From positions 1 through 34,988 of the IMG/VR virus record IMGVR_UViG_3300003323_000248: 34,988 bases of DNA; one strand, written 5' to 3'. Position numbers and translations under genes: made by a program. The notes under the pieces were generated by a model that worked only from the letters and a program-made list of their open reading frames with translations, ran no database searches and was not told where the DNA came from. This stretch comes from a virus. Positions within the stretch are counted from its first letter, which is position 1, and every line of letters starts with the position of its first letter. Of this stretch, positions 13,370 to 19,025 are shown piece after piece.

Positions 13370-13873
13370 ATGGAATCCAAACCGCTGCCTGACATCGAGG
13401 CGCTTCGAGCGCGTGTCCGATATGACCCTGAGTCCGGCTTGTTCCATTGGACTCACTACAACCGATCACAGCGTTATGGCGGAGTCGCTGGCCGCCCATG
13501 CCCTCGCGGCTACCTGCGAATTCAGCACGACGGCCAAAACGTGCAGATGCATCGCATTGCATGGCTGTTCATGACGGGGGAAGACCCTCACGGTAGGCAA
13601 ATCGACCACATCAACGGCGACAAGTCGGATAACCGATGGTCGAATTTGCGGCTGGTTGAGCCGGTGACGAATTCGCAGAACTTCAGGGGGCCGGGAGTGC
13701 TCAACACCTCCGGATTCTTGGGCGTCTCGTTTTGCAAGCGAACCGGACGGTTTCGAGCCACGATCCGACACGGGCAGCATCAACGATCACTCGGATATCA
13801 CGAGACTGCCGAGAAGGCTTATGCCGCATACCTCAAGGCGAAGCGCGAGCTTCATCCGGGTTGCACGATCTGA
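13370..13873 (+). CDS. HNH homing endonuclease with AP2-type domain, second copy
   Basis: A 167-residue protein with IDHINGDKSDNRWSNLR (78-94) and NSQNFRG as the HNH core, then GFLGVSFCKRTGRF as the start of the AP2-like domain. It ends HPGCTI like the gene at 10160, so the two are paralogues. ATG 13370 follows the previous stop with no gap. It has no local hairpin or extended -10 box, so it depends on read-through from upstream. Confidence 0.85.
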   Translation: MESKPLPDIEALRARVRYDPESGLFHWTHYNRSQRYGGVAGRPCPRGYLRIQHDGQNVQMHRIAWLFMTGEDPHGRQIDHINGDKSDNRWSNLRLVEPVTNSQNFRGPGVLNTSGFLGVSFCKRTGRFRATIRHGQHQRSLGYHETAEKAYAAYLKAKRELHPGCTI

Positions 13874-13897
13874 ATTGTAAAGATCGACCAGTCTCGC

Positions 13898-13926
13898 TTG
13901 ACCGATACTCTCGGATCTCCGATACT
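13898..13926 (+). promoter_or_regulatory. Early-type promoter for the 13955-15532 operon
   Basis: TTGACC (13898-13903) and GATACT (13921-13926) are 17 bases apart, with CCGATACTCTCGG and TCTCGGATCTCCGATA dyads. It is the closest match to the consensus of the set. The first downstream start is ATG 13955. Confidence 0.85.
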
Positions 13927-13954
13927 GCATGCACACCAACCGAGCGAGCCCGCC

Positions 13955-14077
13955 ATGCTGCTGATCTTCACCATCGAATCGGAGGCCCTGGCGTGCTTCC
14001 GCGCCCTGCAGAAGGCCCATCGCGCCCCGCAGATCACCGTGATGGGCGGCGTGTTCAGCGTCTCCTGCGCCTATTGA
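13955..14077 (+). CDS. Unknown protein, 40 residues
   Basis: This short frame starts MLLIFTIESEALACFRALQK and lies directly after an early-type promoter. It contains two cysteines and strand-helix-strand character. No strong ribosome site is visible. No family is recognised. It is supported by position and by the tight spacing of the operon. Confidence 0.5.
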   Translation: MLLIFTIESEALACFRALQKAHRAPQITVMGGVFSVSCAY

Positions 14078-14096
14078 GCATCAACCCGAGAGAACC

Positions 14097-14258
14097 ATGG
14101 ACAACGAACCCCCATTCCGCTTCCACAACCCGAAGCCCCCGCGCCATGAGGAACCCTTCTTCGACGCCGTGGTGATCCCGGCCGCCGTCGCCATCGCGAA
14201 GGCGCTGGCGATCGTCGGTGGCGTCGTCATCCTGATCGCGGTGGCGCGCCATGCGTGA
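14097..14258 (+). CDS. Small membrane protein, 53 residues
   Basis: A Pro-rich acidic N-terminus (PPFRFHNPKPPRHEEP) is followed by a hydrophobic stretch at about residues 24-51 (AVVIPAAVAIAKALAIVGG and on), long enough for one membrane helix. The stop overlaps the next start by eight bases. AGAGAA upstream of ATG 14097 is a weak ribosome site. No family is recognised. Confidence 0.6.
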   Translation: MDNEPPFRFHNPKPPRHEEPFFDAVVIPAAVAIAKALAIVGGVVILIAVARHA

Positions 14259-14502
14259 AGCTTCAGCGTGGGCGCCTGACGCCATCATCGTCAAGCACCT
14301 GGAGAACACGGCCGGGACACGTCTCTGGACGGTGACGCTGCCTAACGGGAAGGTCTACAAAGTGACGACGTATCCGGCTCCCTCCACGCTGGTCTACGTC
14401 GAGATCCCGCACAAGGTCGACCCGCGCTTTGGCGCTCGCGTCGTTCACCTCAAGAAATCCACCACGGACGCCATTCGACAGGCGATCAAGGATCATGGCT
14501 GA
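14251..14502 (+). CDS. Unknown protein, 83 residues
   Basis: A strand-rich protein (LWTVTLPNGKVYKVTTYP, then TLVYVEIPHKV) with a basic helical end (STTDAIRQAIKDHG). Both ends overlap neighbours by eight bases, the packing expected of real phage genes. No family is recognised. Confidence 0.65.
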   Translation: MREASAWAPDAIIVKHLENTAGTRLWTVTLPNGKVYKVTTYPAPSTLVYVEIPHKVDPRFGARVVHLKKSTTDAIRQAIKDHG

Positions 14503-14806
14503 AACCACGCAAGACACCATCGCGGATCTGCCGCGCTTGATCAACGAACGCGACGCCTTGAGCGACCGCATCCGCGCGCTGCAACAGCGCAAGCGCGCCA
14601 CCTTCGCGAAGTTCAAGGTCGGCGATCGGATCGAGTGGAATCACGGCCTGAACGGGAAGCGCCAGGGCATCGTTCGCGACTTCTGCGGCTACGATCACTC
14701 GGTTCCGGACTACGTTGTCGATCCGCTGCTGAAGAGCGGCGCGAAAGGCCGCCCGTTCGTGGTTCGCTCGTGGCACCAGCCGAAGCTCGTGGAGGCCGCG
14801 CCATGA
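14495..14806 (+). CDS. Unknown protein, 103 residues, KOW/SH3-like region
   Basis: A helical N-terminus (LINERDALSDRIRALQQRKR) leads into a small beta region FKVGDRIEWNHGLNGKRQGI with VRDFCGYDHSVPDYVVDPLL. The pattern of a VGDRI turn followed by a KRQGIV strand resembles SH3-like barrel domains that act in DNA or RNA binding. ATG 14495 overlaps the previous stop by eight bases. No named family is recognised. Confidence 0.6.
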   Translation: MAETTQDTIADLPRLINERDALSDRIRALQQRKRATFAKFKVGDRIEWNHGLNGKRQGIVRDFCGYDHSVPDYVVDPLLKSGAKGRPFVVRSWHQPKLVEAAP

Positions 14807-15177
14807 CCTATGCAACCACCCAGGCGAAGCGAGACGCAATGCGCGCGTACCGCCAGACCCCCGAGGGTCGCGCGGCGGCCAATCGCGCGAACGTGGCGCA
14901 TCGCAAGCGCTACCGCCAGCGCCAGCGCGCACGCGATGCCGTGAAGCGCGCGGTCGCGGCTGGCCGGCTCATGCCGCAGTGCTGCGAGCGATGCGGCGAT
15001 CCGGTGGCCGAGGCGCACCATCCCGATTACCGCCGGCCGCTGTTCGTGCAGTGGCTGTGCGACCCCGACCACAAGGCGGCGCATCGCGCGATGCGGCGAG
15101 GCTCCTCGCCGTTCTCGCGCGAGCGCTTGACCGACCTGTTCGCGAGCATCCTGCGGGCACAGGAGCGCCAGCGATGA
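14803..15177 (+). CDS. Basic zinc-finger protein, HNH-remnant-like
   Basis: A 124-residue protein with a very Arg-rich first half (AHRKRYRQRQRARDAVKRAV) and CCERCGDPVAEAHHPDYRRP with FVQWLCDPDHKAAH in the second half. The C-x-x-C...HH...C...H layout is the one used by many small phage HNH-like zinc proteins, but the canonical catalytic trio is not clear. DNA binding is likely; cutting is uncertain. ATGA overlaps link it to both neighbours. Confidence 0.65.
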   Translation: MTYATTQAKRDAMRAYRQTPEGRAAANRANVAHRKRYRQRQRARDAVKRAVAAGRLMPQCCERCGDPVAEAHHPDYRRPLFVQWLCDPDHKAAHRAMRRGSSPFSRERLTDLFASILRAQERQR

Positions 15178-15350
15178 AAGCCCGCCAGCACTTCTACAGG
15201 CTCGGCCAGAAGGCCGCCGCATGGCGGCTGGGCATAGGGCCAGGCTTCCGCGTCCTGTGCGGCCTGCCGACATCGCGCGCTCCAGATTGGGCCGTCGCTT
15301 GGTTCGATGCTGGCTACATGGATCAGGCCGGGTTTTGGGCGCGCCGATGA
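15174..15350 (+). CDS. Small protein with RMF/CrpP-like tail, 58 residues
   Basis: The end of the protein (PDWAVAWFDAGYMDQAGFW) with a preceding Cys in VLCGLP resembles the short Cys...W...AW..G(W/Y) pattern of ribosome-modulation-factor-like and CrpP-like proteins. If right, it might act on host ribosomes. The similarity is short and unproven. It is coupled to both neighbours by ATGA overlaps. Confidence 0.5.
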   Translation: MKARQHFYRLGQKAAAWRLGIGPGFRVLCGLPTSRAPDWAVAWFDAGYMDQAGFWARR

Positions 15351-15532
15351 GCACCGAGAAGCCACTGGCGCCAGGCTGCGGCTGTCGCCGCTGCCTGCGC
15401 GAGCGCGACGCGCGCGACGCCGAGGGATGGCCGATCCTGCTGGGGACGATGGTGGTCTGCCCGCGATGCGGTGGCAAGCGCTGCCCGGCCGCCTACGATC
15501 ACCGGAGCGAGTGCGCGAACCCACCGAGCTAG
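15347..15532 (+). CDS. Small Cys-rich zinc protein, 61 residues
   Basis: Two zinc clusters are visible: PGCGCRRCLRERD and MVVCPRCGGKRCPAAYDH ending ECANPP. The order CGCxxC...CPxCGxKRCPxAxxHxxxC is a pattern widespread in phage genomes, without known function. ATGA overlap joins it to the previous gene. It is the last gene before the leader region at 15533-15615. Confidence 0.7.
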   Translation: MSTEKPLAPGCGCRRCLRERDARDAEGWPILLGTMVVCPRCGGKRCPAAYDHRSECANPPS

Positions 15533-15547
15533 ACGAACGTTCAGATC

Positions 15548-15588
15548 CCCGGCACACTCGCCGGGCTTGCCCGCTGCAAGTTTGCAGC
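15548..15588 (+). promoter_or_regulatory. Two leader hairpins before the 15616 gene
   Basis: CCCGGC (15548-15553) pairs with GCCGGG (15560-15565), and GCTGCAAGTTTGCAGC (15573-15588) is a near-perfect palindrome. Neither is followed by a T-run, so they are not clear terminators. They may stabilise or regulate the mRNA of the last rightward gene. Confidence 0.4.
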
Positions 15589-15615
15589 AAACAACCACCT
15601 CCGAAGGAGATCCCG

Positions 15616-15894
15616 ATGAACGAGTTCCGATCCGCCCGCCGTTCCCTGCTGGCCCTGGCCGTGGCCGCCTGCATCGCCGTCGCCGACCGCTGCATGGGCG
15701 CCATCTACGACGTGGGCGCCTATGCCTTCAACGCGACCTGTCGCGCGCTGGCGTTCGGCTTCACGCTGTTCCTGAACCTGGCGCCGGCCCGTGTGGACGA
15801 GCTGCTGCCGCTGGAGCGCCAGAAGCTGACGGCCGCCCAGGCGCGCGCCATGCGCGCCGCCAAGCGCGAGCGCCCGGTGATCTTCGCGTCCTAA
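15616..15894 (+). CDS. Small membrane protein, 92 residues
   Basis: GAAGGAGAT precedes ATG 15616. Residues 9-24 and about 40-60 are hydrophobic (SLLALAVAACIAVADRC, then ATCRALAFGFTLFLNLA), giving one or two membrane helices. A basic Arg/Lys-rich C-terminus follows. It is the last rightward gene before the convergent terminator. No family is recognised. Being next to the lysis cassette, but on the other strand, it should not be taken as a holin without test. Confidence 0.65.
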   Translation: MNEFRSARRSLLALAVAACIAVADRCMGAIYDVGAYAFNATCRALAFGFTLFLNLAPARVDELLPLERQKLTAAQARAMRAAKRERPVIFAS

Positions 15895-15950
15895 CGCATG
15901 AGCCCGAGCACCTGAACGGCGCGGCCGGCGGCGCGCCGGCACGCACCATG

Positions 15951-15979
15951 AAAAAGGCCCGCGATTGCGGGCCTTTTTT
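15951..15979. terminator. Bidirectional terminator at operon convergence
   Basis: AAAAAGGCCCGC (15951-15962) and GCGGGCCTTTTTT (15967-15979) form a perfect 12-bp stem with a 4-base loop. Runs of T on both strands let it stop the rightward early operon and the leftward late operon. Confidence 0.92.
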
Positions 15980-16000
15980 CGTCCTGCCGCCGGGCAGGTA

Positions 16001-16396
16001 TCAGGCGGCGGCTTCCGACGCGCTGGAGGAGCCGCTGGCGGCCTCGGCGGGCGCGCCCGAGGTGCCGGTGGCCGCATCGATCTTGGCTTCCTCGGACTGC
16101 AGCGCGCCGGTCGCGGCATCGGCGGCGGCGCCGATGGCCGTGATGGCGTCGATGTCGGCCTGCGGGACGCCGTTGGCGAGCGACAGGGCAATCAGCTTGT
16201 CGATCTTCACGTTCGCGCTCTGGACTTCGGTCGCGAGGTTCTGGACGCGCTGGGCGGTGTCGGCGGTGGCTTGTTCGAGCGGGGTCAAGTGATGCTCCTT
16301 CAGGTGACGGAATTGGTCAGCGATGAACCGAAGGACGTTGCCCTCGGAAAGGAGGATGATACGCTCGATAGCACGCAGATCGGTGTTACCGGTCAT
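16001..16396 (-). CDS. Unknown Ala/Glu-rich protein, last late gene
   Basis: A 131-residue protein whose start (ATG 16396) overlaps the stop of the Rz-like gene. Residues 1-60 are helical (RAIERIILLSEGNVLRFIAD). Residues 50-80 are coiled (DTAQRVQNLATEVQSANVKI). The C-terminus is low-complexity Ala/Ser. It is the last gene of the late operon before the terminator. No family is recognised. Confidence 0.65.
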   Translation of the reverse strand: MTGNTDLRAIERIILLSEGNVLRFIADQFRHLKEHHLTPLEQATADTAQRVQNLATEVQSANVKIDKLIALSLANGVPQADIDAITAIGAAADAATGALQSEEAKIDAATGTSGAPAEAASGSSSASEAAA

Positions 16397-16902
16397 TTCA
16401 GGGCCTCGTAGTCCCTGACGCAGAGCTGACCGCTGGTGCGGAGGCCGGTGACGGTGGCGGCGAGGTCTGCAGCATCAGATTCCGCCTCTGCACGCGCGCC
16501 GAGAGCGCCTGCGTACAGTTTCTGCCATCGCACCACTTCGGCAGCGGCGTCGCCTCCGGCCTGGCCTCCGCCGGCAGCGGCGGCACTGGCGGCGGCGGCA
16601 GCGCGACGAACTGCGGCGTCCCGCAGGCGGTAAGCATCAGCGACAGCGCCACGCAGATCGGCAAGCTGGACGGCCTGCGTGGCAATTTGTTCATGGGCAT
16701 CACGGAGGTTCCCCTCTTGCAGTGCGGACGTTCGGGCGGCGCTGGCCGCCTGGGCGGCGCTGGCCGCCGCGACGGCGGCCTGGACTGGAGCCAGGGCCTC
16801 GCGCTTGACGCCCGCGTCATGGAAGCCGAGCCACGCGAGCACGGCGGCGACGAGGAGCGCGAGGCCCAGGGCCTCCAGCTCCAGACGGCTCAGCCCGAGC
16901 AC
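16393..16902 (-). CDS. Rz-like inner-membrane spanin (i-spanin)
   Basis: The start is GTG 16902-16900, one base after the stop of the preceding gene; a longer in-frame reading overlaps that gene. Residues 9-27 form one N-terminal membrane anchor (LEALGLALLVAAVLAWLGF). A long Ala-rich periplasmic coiled coil follows to residue about 160. This is the Rz layout. The Rz1 frame lies wholly inside it, a recognised arrangement. The two proteins join inner and outer membranes at lysis. Confidence 0.82.
   Translation of the reverse strand: MLGLSRLELEALGLALLVAAVLAWLGFHDAGVKREALAPVQAAVAAASAAQAASAARTSALQEGNLRDAHEQIATQAVQLADLRGAVADAYRLRDAAVRRAAAAASAAAAGGGQAGGDAAAEVVRWQKLYAGALGARAEAESDAADLAATVTGLRTSGQLCVRDYEALK
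16398..16700 (-). CDS. Rz1-like outer-membrane lipoprotein spanin, nested in Rz
   Basis: This frame lies entirely inside the Rz-like gene. MPMNKLPRRPSSLPICVALS leads to a lipobox LTAC with Cys at residue 26, so it should be exported and lipid-anchored in the outer membrane. The mature part is Pro-rich (VALPPPPVPPLP), as in Rz1 proteins. ATG 16700 is preceded by GAGGGG about ten bases away; ATG 16694 is the alternative start. Confidence 0.82.
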   Translation of the reverse strand: MPMNKLPRRPSSLPICVALSLMLTACGTPQFVALPPPPVPPLPAEARPEATPLPKWCDGRNCTQALSARVQRRNLMLQTSPPPSPASAPAVSSASGTTRP

Positions 16903-16903
16903 G

Positions 16904-17233
16904 TCAGGCGGCCGGCTTGGCGGCAGCGACGGCGGCCTGCACCTTCGCCAGGAGCGCGGCACGGCGCGCCAGCACGGCGTCCGCATTGGCCTTGATCTGC
17001 ACCTGGTCGGAGGTTTCGGCCAGGCGCTCGGCGAACGCGGTGGTCAGCTTCACCACCTCCTCGTCGGTATAGTCCTCCACGCGCTTCTCCGCGCGATGGA
17101 ACAGGGCTTTCGCCGCCTCCACGGCGCCGTCGATCTTCTTCGCGGCGAAGTGGTGCGCCAGACCGTAGGCCAGGACGGCGACGAGAATGCACAGGGCGAC
17201 GATCTGCAGGGTCGAAAGGTGGTCGAGATCCAT
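16904..17233 (-). CDS. Single-span membrane protein in the lysis cassette
   Basis: ATG 17233 with AAGGAG upstream is preferred over an in-frame ATG at 17263, which would overlap the endolysin. Residues 9-28 (LQIVALCILVAVLAYGLAHH) are one membrane helix, and residues 32-105 are charged and helical. It lies between endolysin and Rz. It could be an antiholin or a second holin, or an unrelated membrane protein; topology alone does not decide. Confidence 0.6.
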   Translation of the reverse strand: MDLDHLSTLQIVALCILVAVLAYGLAHHFAAKKIDGAVEAAKALFHRAEKRVEDYTDEEVVKLTTAFAERLAETSDQVQIKANADAVLARRAALLAKVQAAVAAAKPAA

Positions 17234-17244
17234 GTAGGGCTCCT

Positions 17245-17784
17245 TCAAGGGCGCCGCTCGCACAGCGCCTGTTCAGCGGCACGGCGCCGGGGGATTCCGG
17301 CGCAGTGGTTCGCGGGGTCGCGGCAGTCCTTCCCGCCAGCGAACACGAACTGCCCAATAGTAGCGCAGGCGCTGTCCAGCCGGCCCGCCCTCACCTTGCC
17401 GGGGATTGAAGAGCGGCAGACGGCGCCCGCGCCCATGTTGTAGCCCATGGACAGGAAGGCGCCGAGCTGGTTCGGGTTCAGCTTGACCAGCGCCGCGTCG
17501 CCGAAGCACGGGCGCAGGCCGTCGAACGTCTTCGTCAGGTCGGCATGCTCCAGCTCGTCGCACTCGGCCTGGGTGAACTCCTGGCCGGCGTGCATCGGCA
17601 GGCCGTCCGGCCCGAGCCCGGTGTGACCCCGGCAGGAGGTCGGCAGCTTCCAGCCATACACCACATCCGGATAGGTGTGCGTCACGTTCCCCTCGAATGG
17701 GTGCGTGATCGTGGTGGCAGCGCCCAGGCCAGCCAGGACGAGCGCGGCGAGCGCCCCCTTCGGTGGCGGTAGCCGTTCAGCCAC
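17245..17784 (-). CDS. GH24 (T4/P21-type) SAR endolysin
   Basis: A 179-residue lysozyme. Residues 29-56 show the GH24 active-site layout: PFEGN with catalytic Glu 31, YPDVVYGWK with Asp 40, and SCRGHTG with the Thr. LNPNQLGAFLSMGYNMGAG is the second family signature. Residues 10-27 are a weakly hydrophobic Gly/Ala-rich segment (GALAALVLAGLGAATTI), as in signal-anchor-release endolysins that wait tethered in the membrane until holin action. Several cysteines allow disulfide control. ATG 17784 overlaps the stop of the holin-like gene by eight bases. Confidence 0.88.
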   Translation of the reverse strand: MAERLPPPKGALAALVLAGLGAATTITHPFEGNVTHTYPDVVYGWKLPTSCRGHTGLGPDGLPMHAGQEFTQAECDELEHADLTKTFDGLRPCFGDAALVKLNPNQLGAFLSMGYNMGAGAVCRSSIPGKVRAGRLDSACATIGQFVFAGGKDCRDPANHCAGIPRRRAAEQALCERRP

Positions 17785-17986
17785 GGCGGACGGCCTCCTG
17801 GACGACGACGCGCGCCACGCCGCCGGCCGCCGCCAGGACGAACGAGATCAACGCACCGACGTTCGTCTGGCCGTTGACGTGGGCATCCCAGCCGGCTTGC
17901 AGAGCGGAGGCGATGGCCGCTGCGATGGCGAAGCGAACGCTCCAGAACTTGTGCCACGTGCTCGCGGCATCTTCGATCAGCTTCAT
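17777..17986 (-). CDS. Holin-like protein with two membrane helices
   Basis: A 69-residue protein: KFWSVRFAIAAAIASALQAG (13-32) and ALISFVLAAAGGVARVVVQE (45-64) give two membrane spans. The charged N-terminus MKLIEDAASTWHKFW resembles the small phage holin-like DUF7940 group. It overlaps the endolysin start, the typical holin-endolysin pairing. For a SAR endolysin it would be a pinholin-type partner. The upstream AGGAGG lies about 20 bases away, so translation may be weak or coupled. Confidence 0.72.
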   Translation of the reverse strand: MKLIEDAASTWHKFWSVRFAIAAAIASALQAGWDAHVNGQTNVGALISFVLAAAGGVARVVVQEAVRRG

Positions 17987-18011
17987 GGAATTACCGGGCG
18001 TCAGCCCCTCC

Positions 18012-18053
18012 TAGTGGTAGGATGATTGTCTGTTTTAATAAACTAGTGTTTAT
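18012..18053 (+). promoter_or_regulatory. Extended -10 promoter and hairpin before the 18054 HNH gene
   Basis: TAGTGGTAGGAT (18012-18023) matches the stretch before the 10160 HNH gene and reads as an extended -10 box. ATAAAC (18038-18043) pairs with GTTTAT (18048-18053) around a 4-base loop and touches the start codon. This would let the gene be transcribed against the late operon. Confidence 0.5.
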
Positions 18054-18611
18054 ATGCCGAAGACATACGCGGGGCCGCTTCGAGTCCTCTACCCAGCCGA
18101 GTACAGCTCCTGGCGGATGATGCTGGCCCGCTGCTACCAGCCCTCGAACGGATCATATCCCCGATACGGTGGAGCAGGCGTGCGCGTCTGCGTGCGGTGG
18201 CACACCTTCGCGAATTTCGTGGACGACATGGCGCCACGGCCGCCGGGATTGACCATCGAACGAATCCGCAACGGTGAGGGTTACCACCCGGATAACTGCC
18301 GATGGGCCACAAAGAAGGAACAAGGCCGCAACCGCTGGGGCAACCACAATCTCAAGTTCAAGGGCAAGACTCAGTGCCTAGCCGCATGGTGCGAGGAGAT
18401 CGGCATTAGCCACGCCACGGCGCGGACGCGCCTTCTGCGAGGCTGGACGGTGTCCAGGGCGTTCACAACGCCCGTCAGGGCCAGTAGGGGTTCTTCGTCG
18501 TCCGGAATCGCCCATCCGGCCCCTGCATCACCCCGTACTCTCCACGGGCCGGGCTCTGACTCTTCGGCGGTTCAGGCGTGGCTTTCGGGACAGGCGACCC
18601 CAGGGACTTGA
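18054..18611 (+). CDS. HNH-type homing endonuclease inserted antisense in the late operon
   Basis: The 185-residue reading frame has the layout of a large group of phage endonucleases: SSWRMMLARCYQP, RYGGAGVRVCVRW, FVDDM, then TIERIRNGEGYHPDN with CRWATKKEQGRN, and a DNA-binding end LAAWCEEIGISHATARTRLL. The recognisable protein ends near residue 140 (position 18473). Residues 141-185 are low complexity and lie antisense to the 56-residue late gene at 18475-18645. The gene therefore seems to have inserted just past that gene's stop codon and taken its tail from the target sequence. It is on the plus strand inside a minus-strand operon. Confidence 0.82.
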   Translation: MPKTYAGPLRVLYPAEYSSWRMMLARCYQPSNGSYPRYGGAGVRVCVRWHTFANFVDDMAPRPPGLTIERIRNGEGYHPDNCRWATKKEQGRNRWGNHNLKFKGKTQCLAAWCEEIGISHATARTRLLRGWTVSRAFTTPVRASRGSSSSGIAHPAPASPRTLHGPGSDSSAVQAWLSGQATPGT

Positions 18612-18645
18612 ACGGCTCCGGCGGCGGGTCGGTGGTGCGGGTCAT
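18475..18645 (-). CDS. Small Pro-rich late protein, 56 residues
   Basis: ATG 18645 overlaps the stop of the 18642-18950 gene as ATGA. The product starts MTRTTDPPPEPFKSLGSPVP and ends GRFRTTKNPYWP. It overlaps the antisense HNH frame for 137 bases. The ATGA coupling and in-register position between late genes support it as the real gene here. No family is recognised. Confidence 0.6.
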   Translation of the reverse strand: MTRTTDPPPEPFKSLGSPVPKATPEPPKSQSPARGEYGVMQGPDGRFRTTKNPYWP

Positions 18646-18950
18646 GGCCGGCTATTGCCCATGTGATCGAGCCGGAACTTCGAATCCAGCGCCATGTCGC
18701 GGATCTCTTTGATCTCCGCCGTCCTCACAGGAACGAGGGCCTTCAGGTTGTCCACGTCCACACGGAGAACCTGCTGGGAGGTGTCGGAGCGCGCCATGTA
18801 GGCATCGATCCTGTCGAAGTGATCCGACCACTTGCCGACCGACCAGGCCAGCGCACTCACCGCCACGGACAGCACCCCGAGCAGGGCCTGGGTCACGAGC
18901 TTGGCGGTTGCCGTATCGGCGTATCGTTCGAGCTTGGCTTGATCGAGCAT
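18642..18950 (-). CDS. Single-span membrane protein, 102 residues
   Basis: Three in-frame starts are possible: ATG 18989, 18968 and 18950. I favour 18950 because GGGGGAAG stands directly upstream. Residues 19-37 (VTQALLGVLSVAVSALAWS) form one membrane helix. The remaining 60 residues are a helical, charged domain (NLKALVPVRTAEIKEIRD). It lies between tail fibre and lysis genes and could be a holin or antiholin. Evidence is topology and position only. Confidence 0.6.
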   Translation of the reverse strand: MLDQAKLERYADTATAKLVTQALLGVLSVAVSALAWSVGKWSDHFDRIDAYMARSDTSQQVLRVDVDNLKALVPVRTAEIKEIRDMALDSKFRLDHMGNSRP

Positions 18951-19009
18951 TTCTTCCCCCGGATTCATATTTCGATCACCACCAGCCATCATTGAGTTAC
19001 GAAATGATA

Positions 19010-19025
19010 ACTGATCGCGATCAGT
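19010..19025. repeat. 16-bp perfect palindrome at tail-fibre stop codon
   Basis: ACTGATCGCGATCAGT is a perfect palindrome and includes the stop codon (19023-19021) of the tail-fibre gene. On the minus strand it is followed by TTATCATTT. It might be a weak terminator or protein-binding site. Confidence 0.5.

Noticed and set aside
18474-18611. C-terminal tail of the HNH frame as a functional domain
   Set aside because: It is antisense to the 56-residue late gene, is low complexity and matches no endonuclease part.
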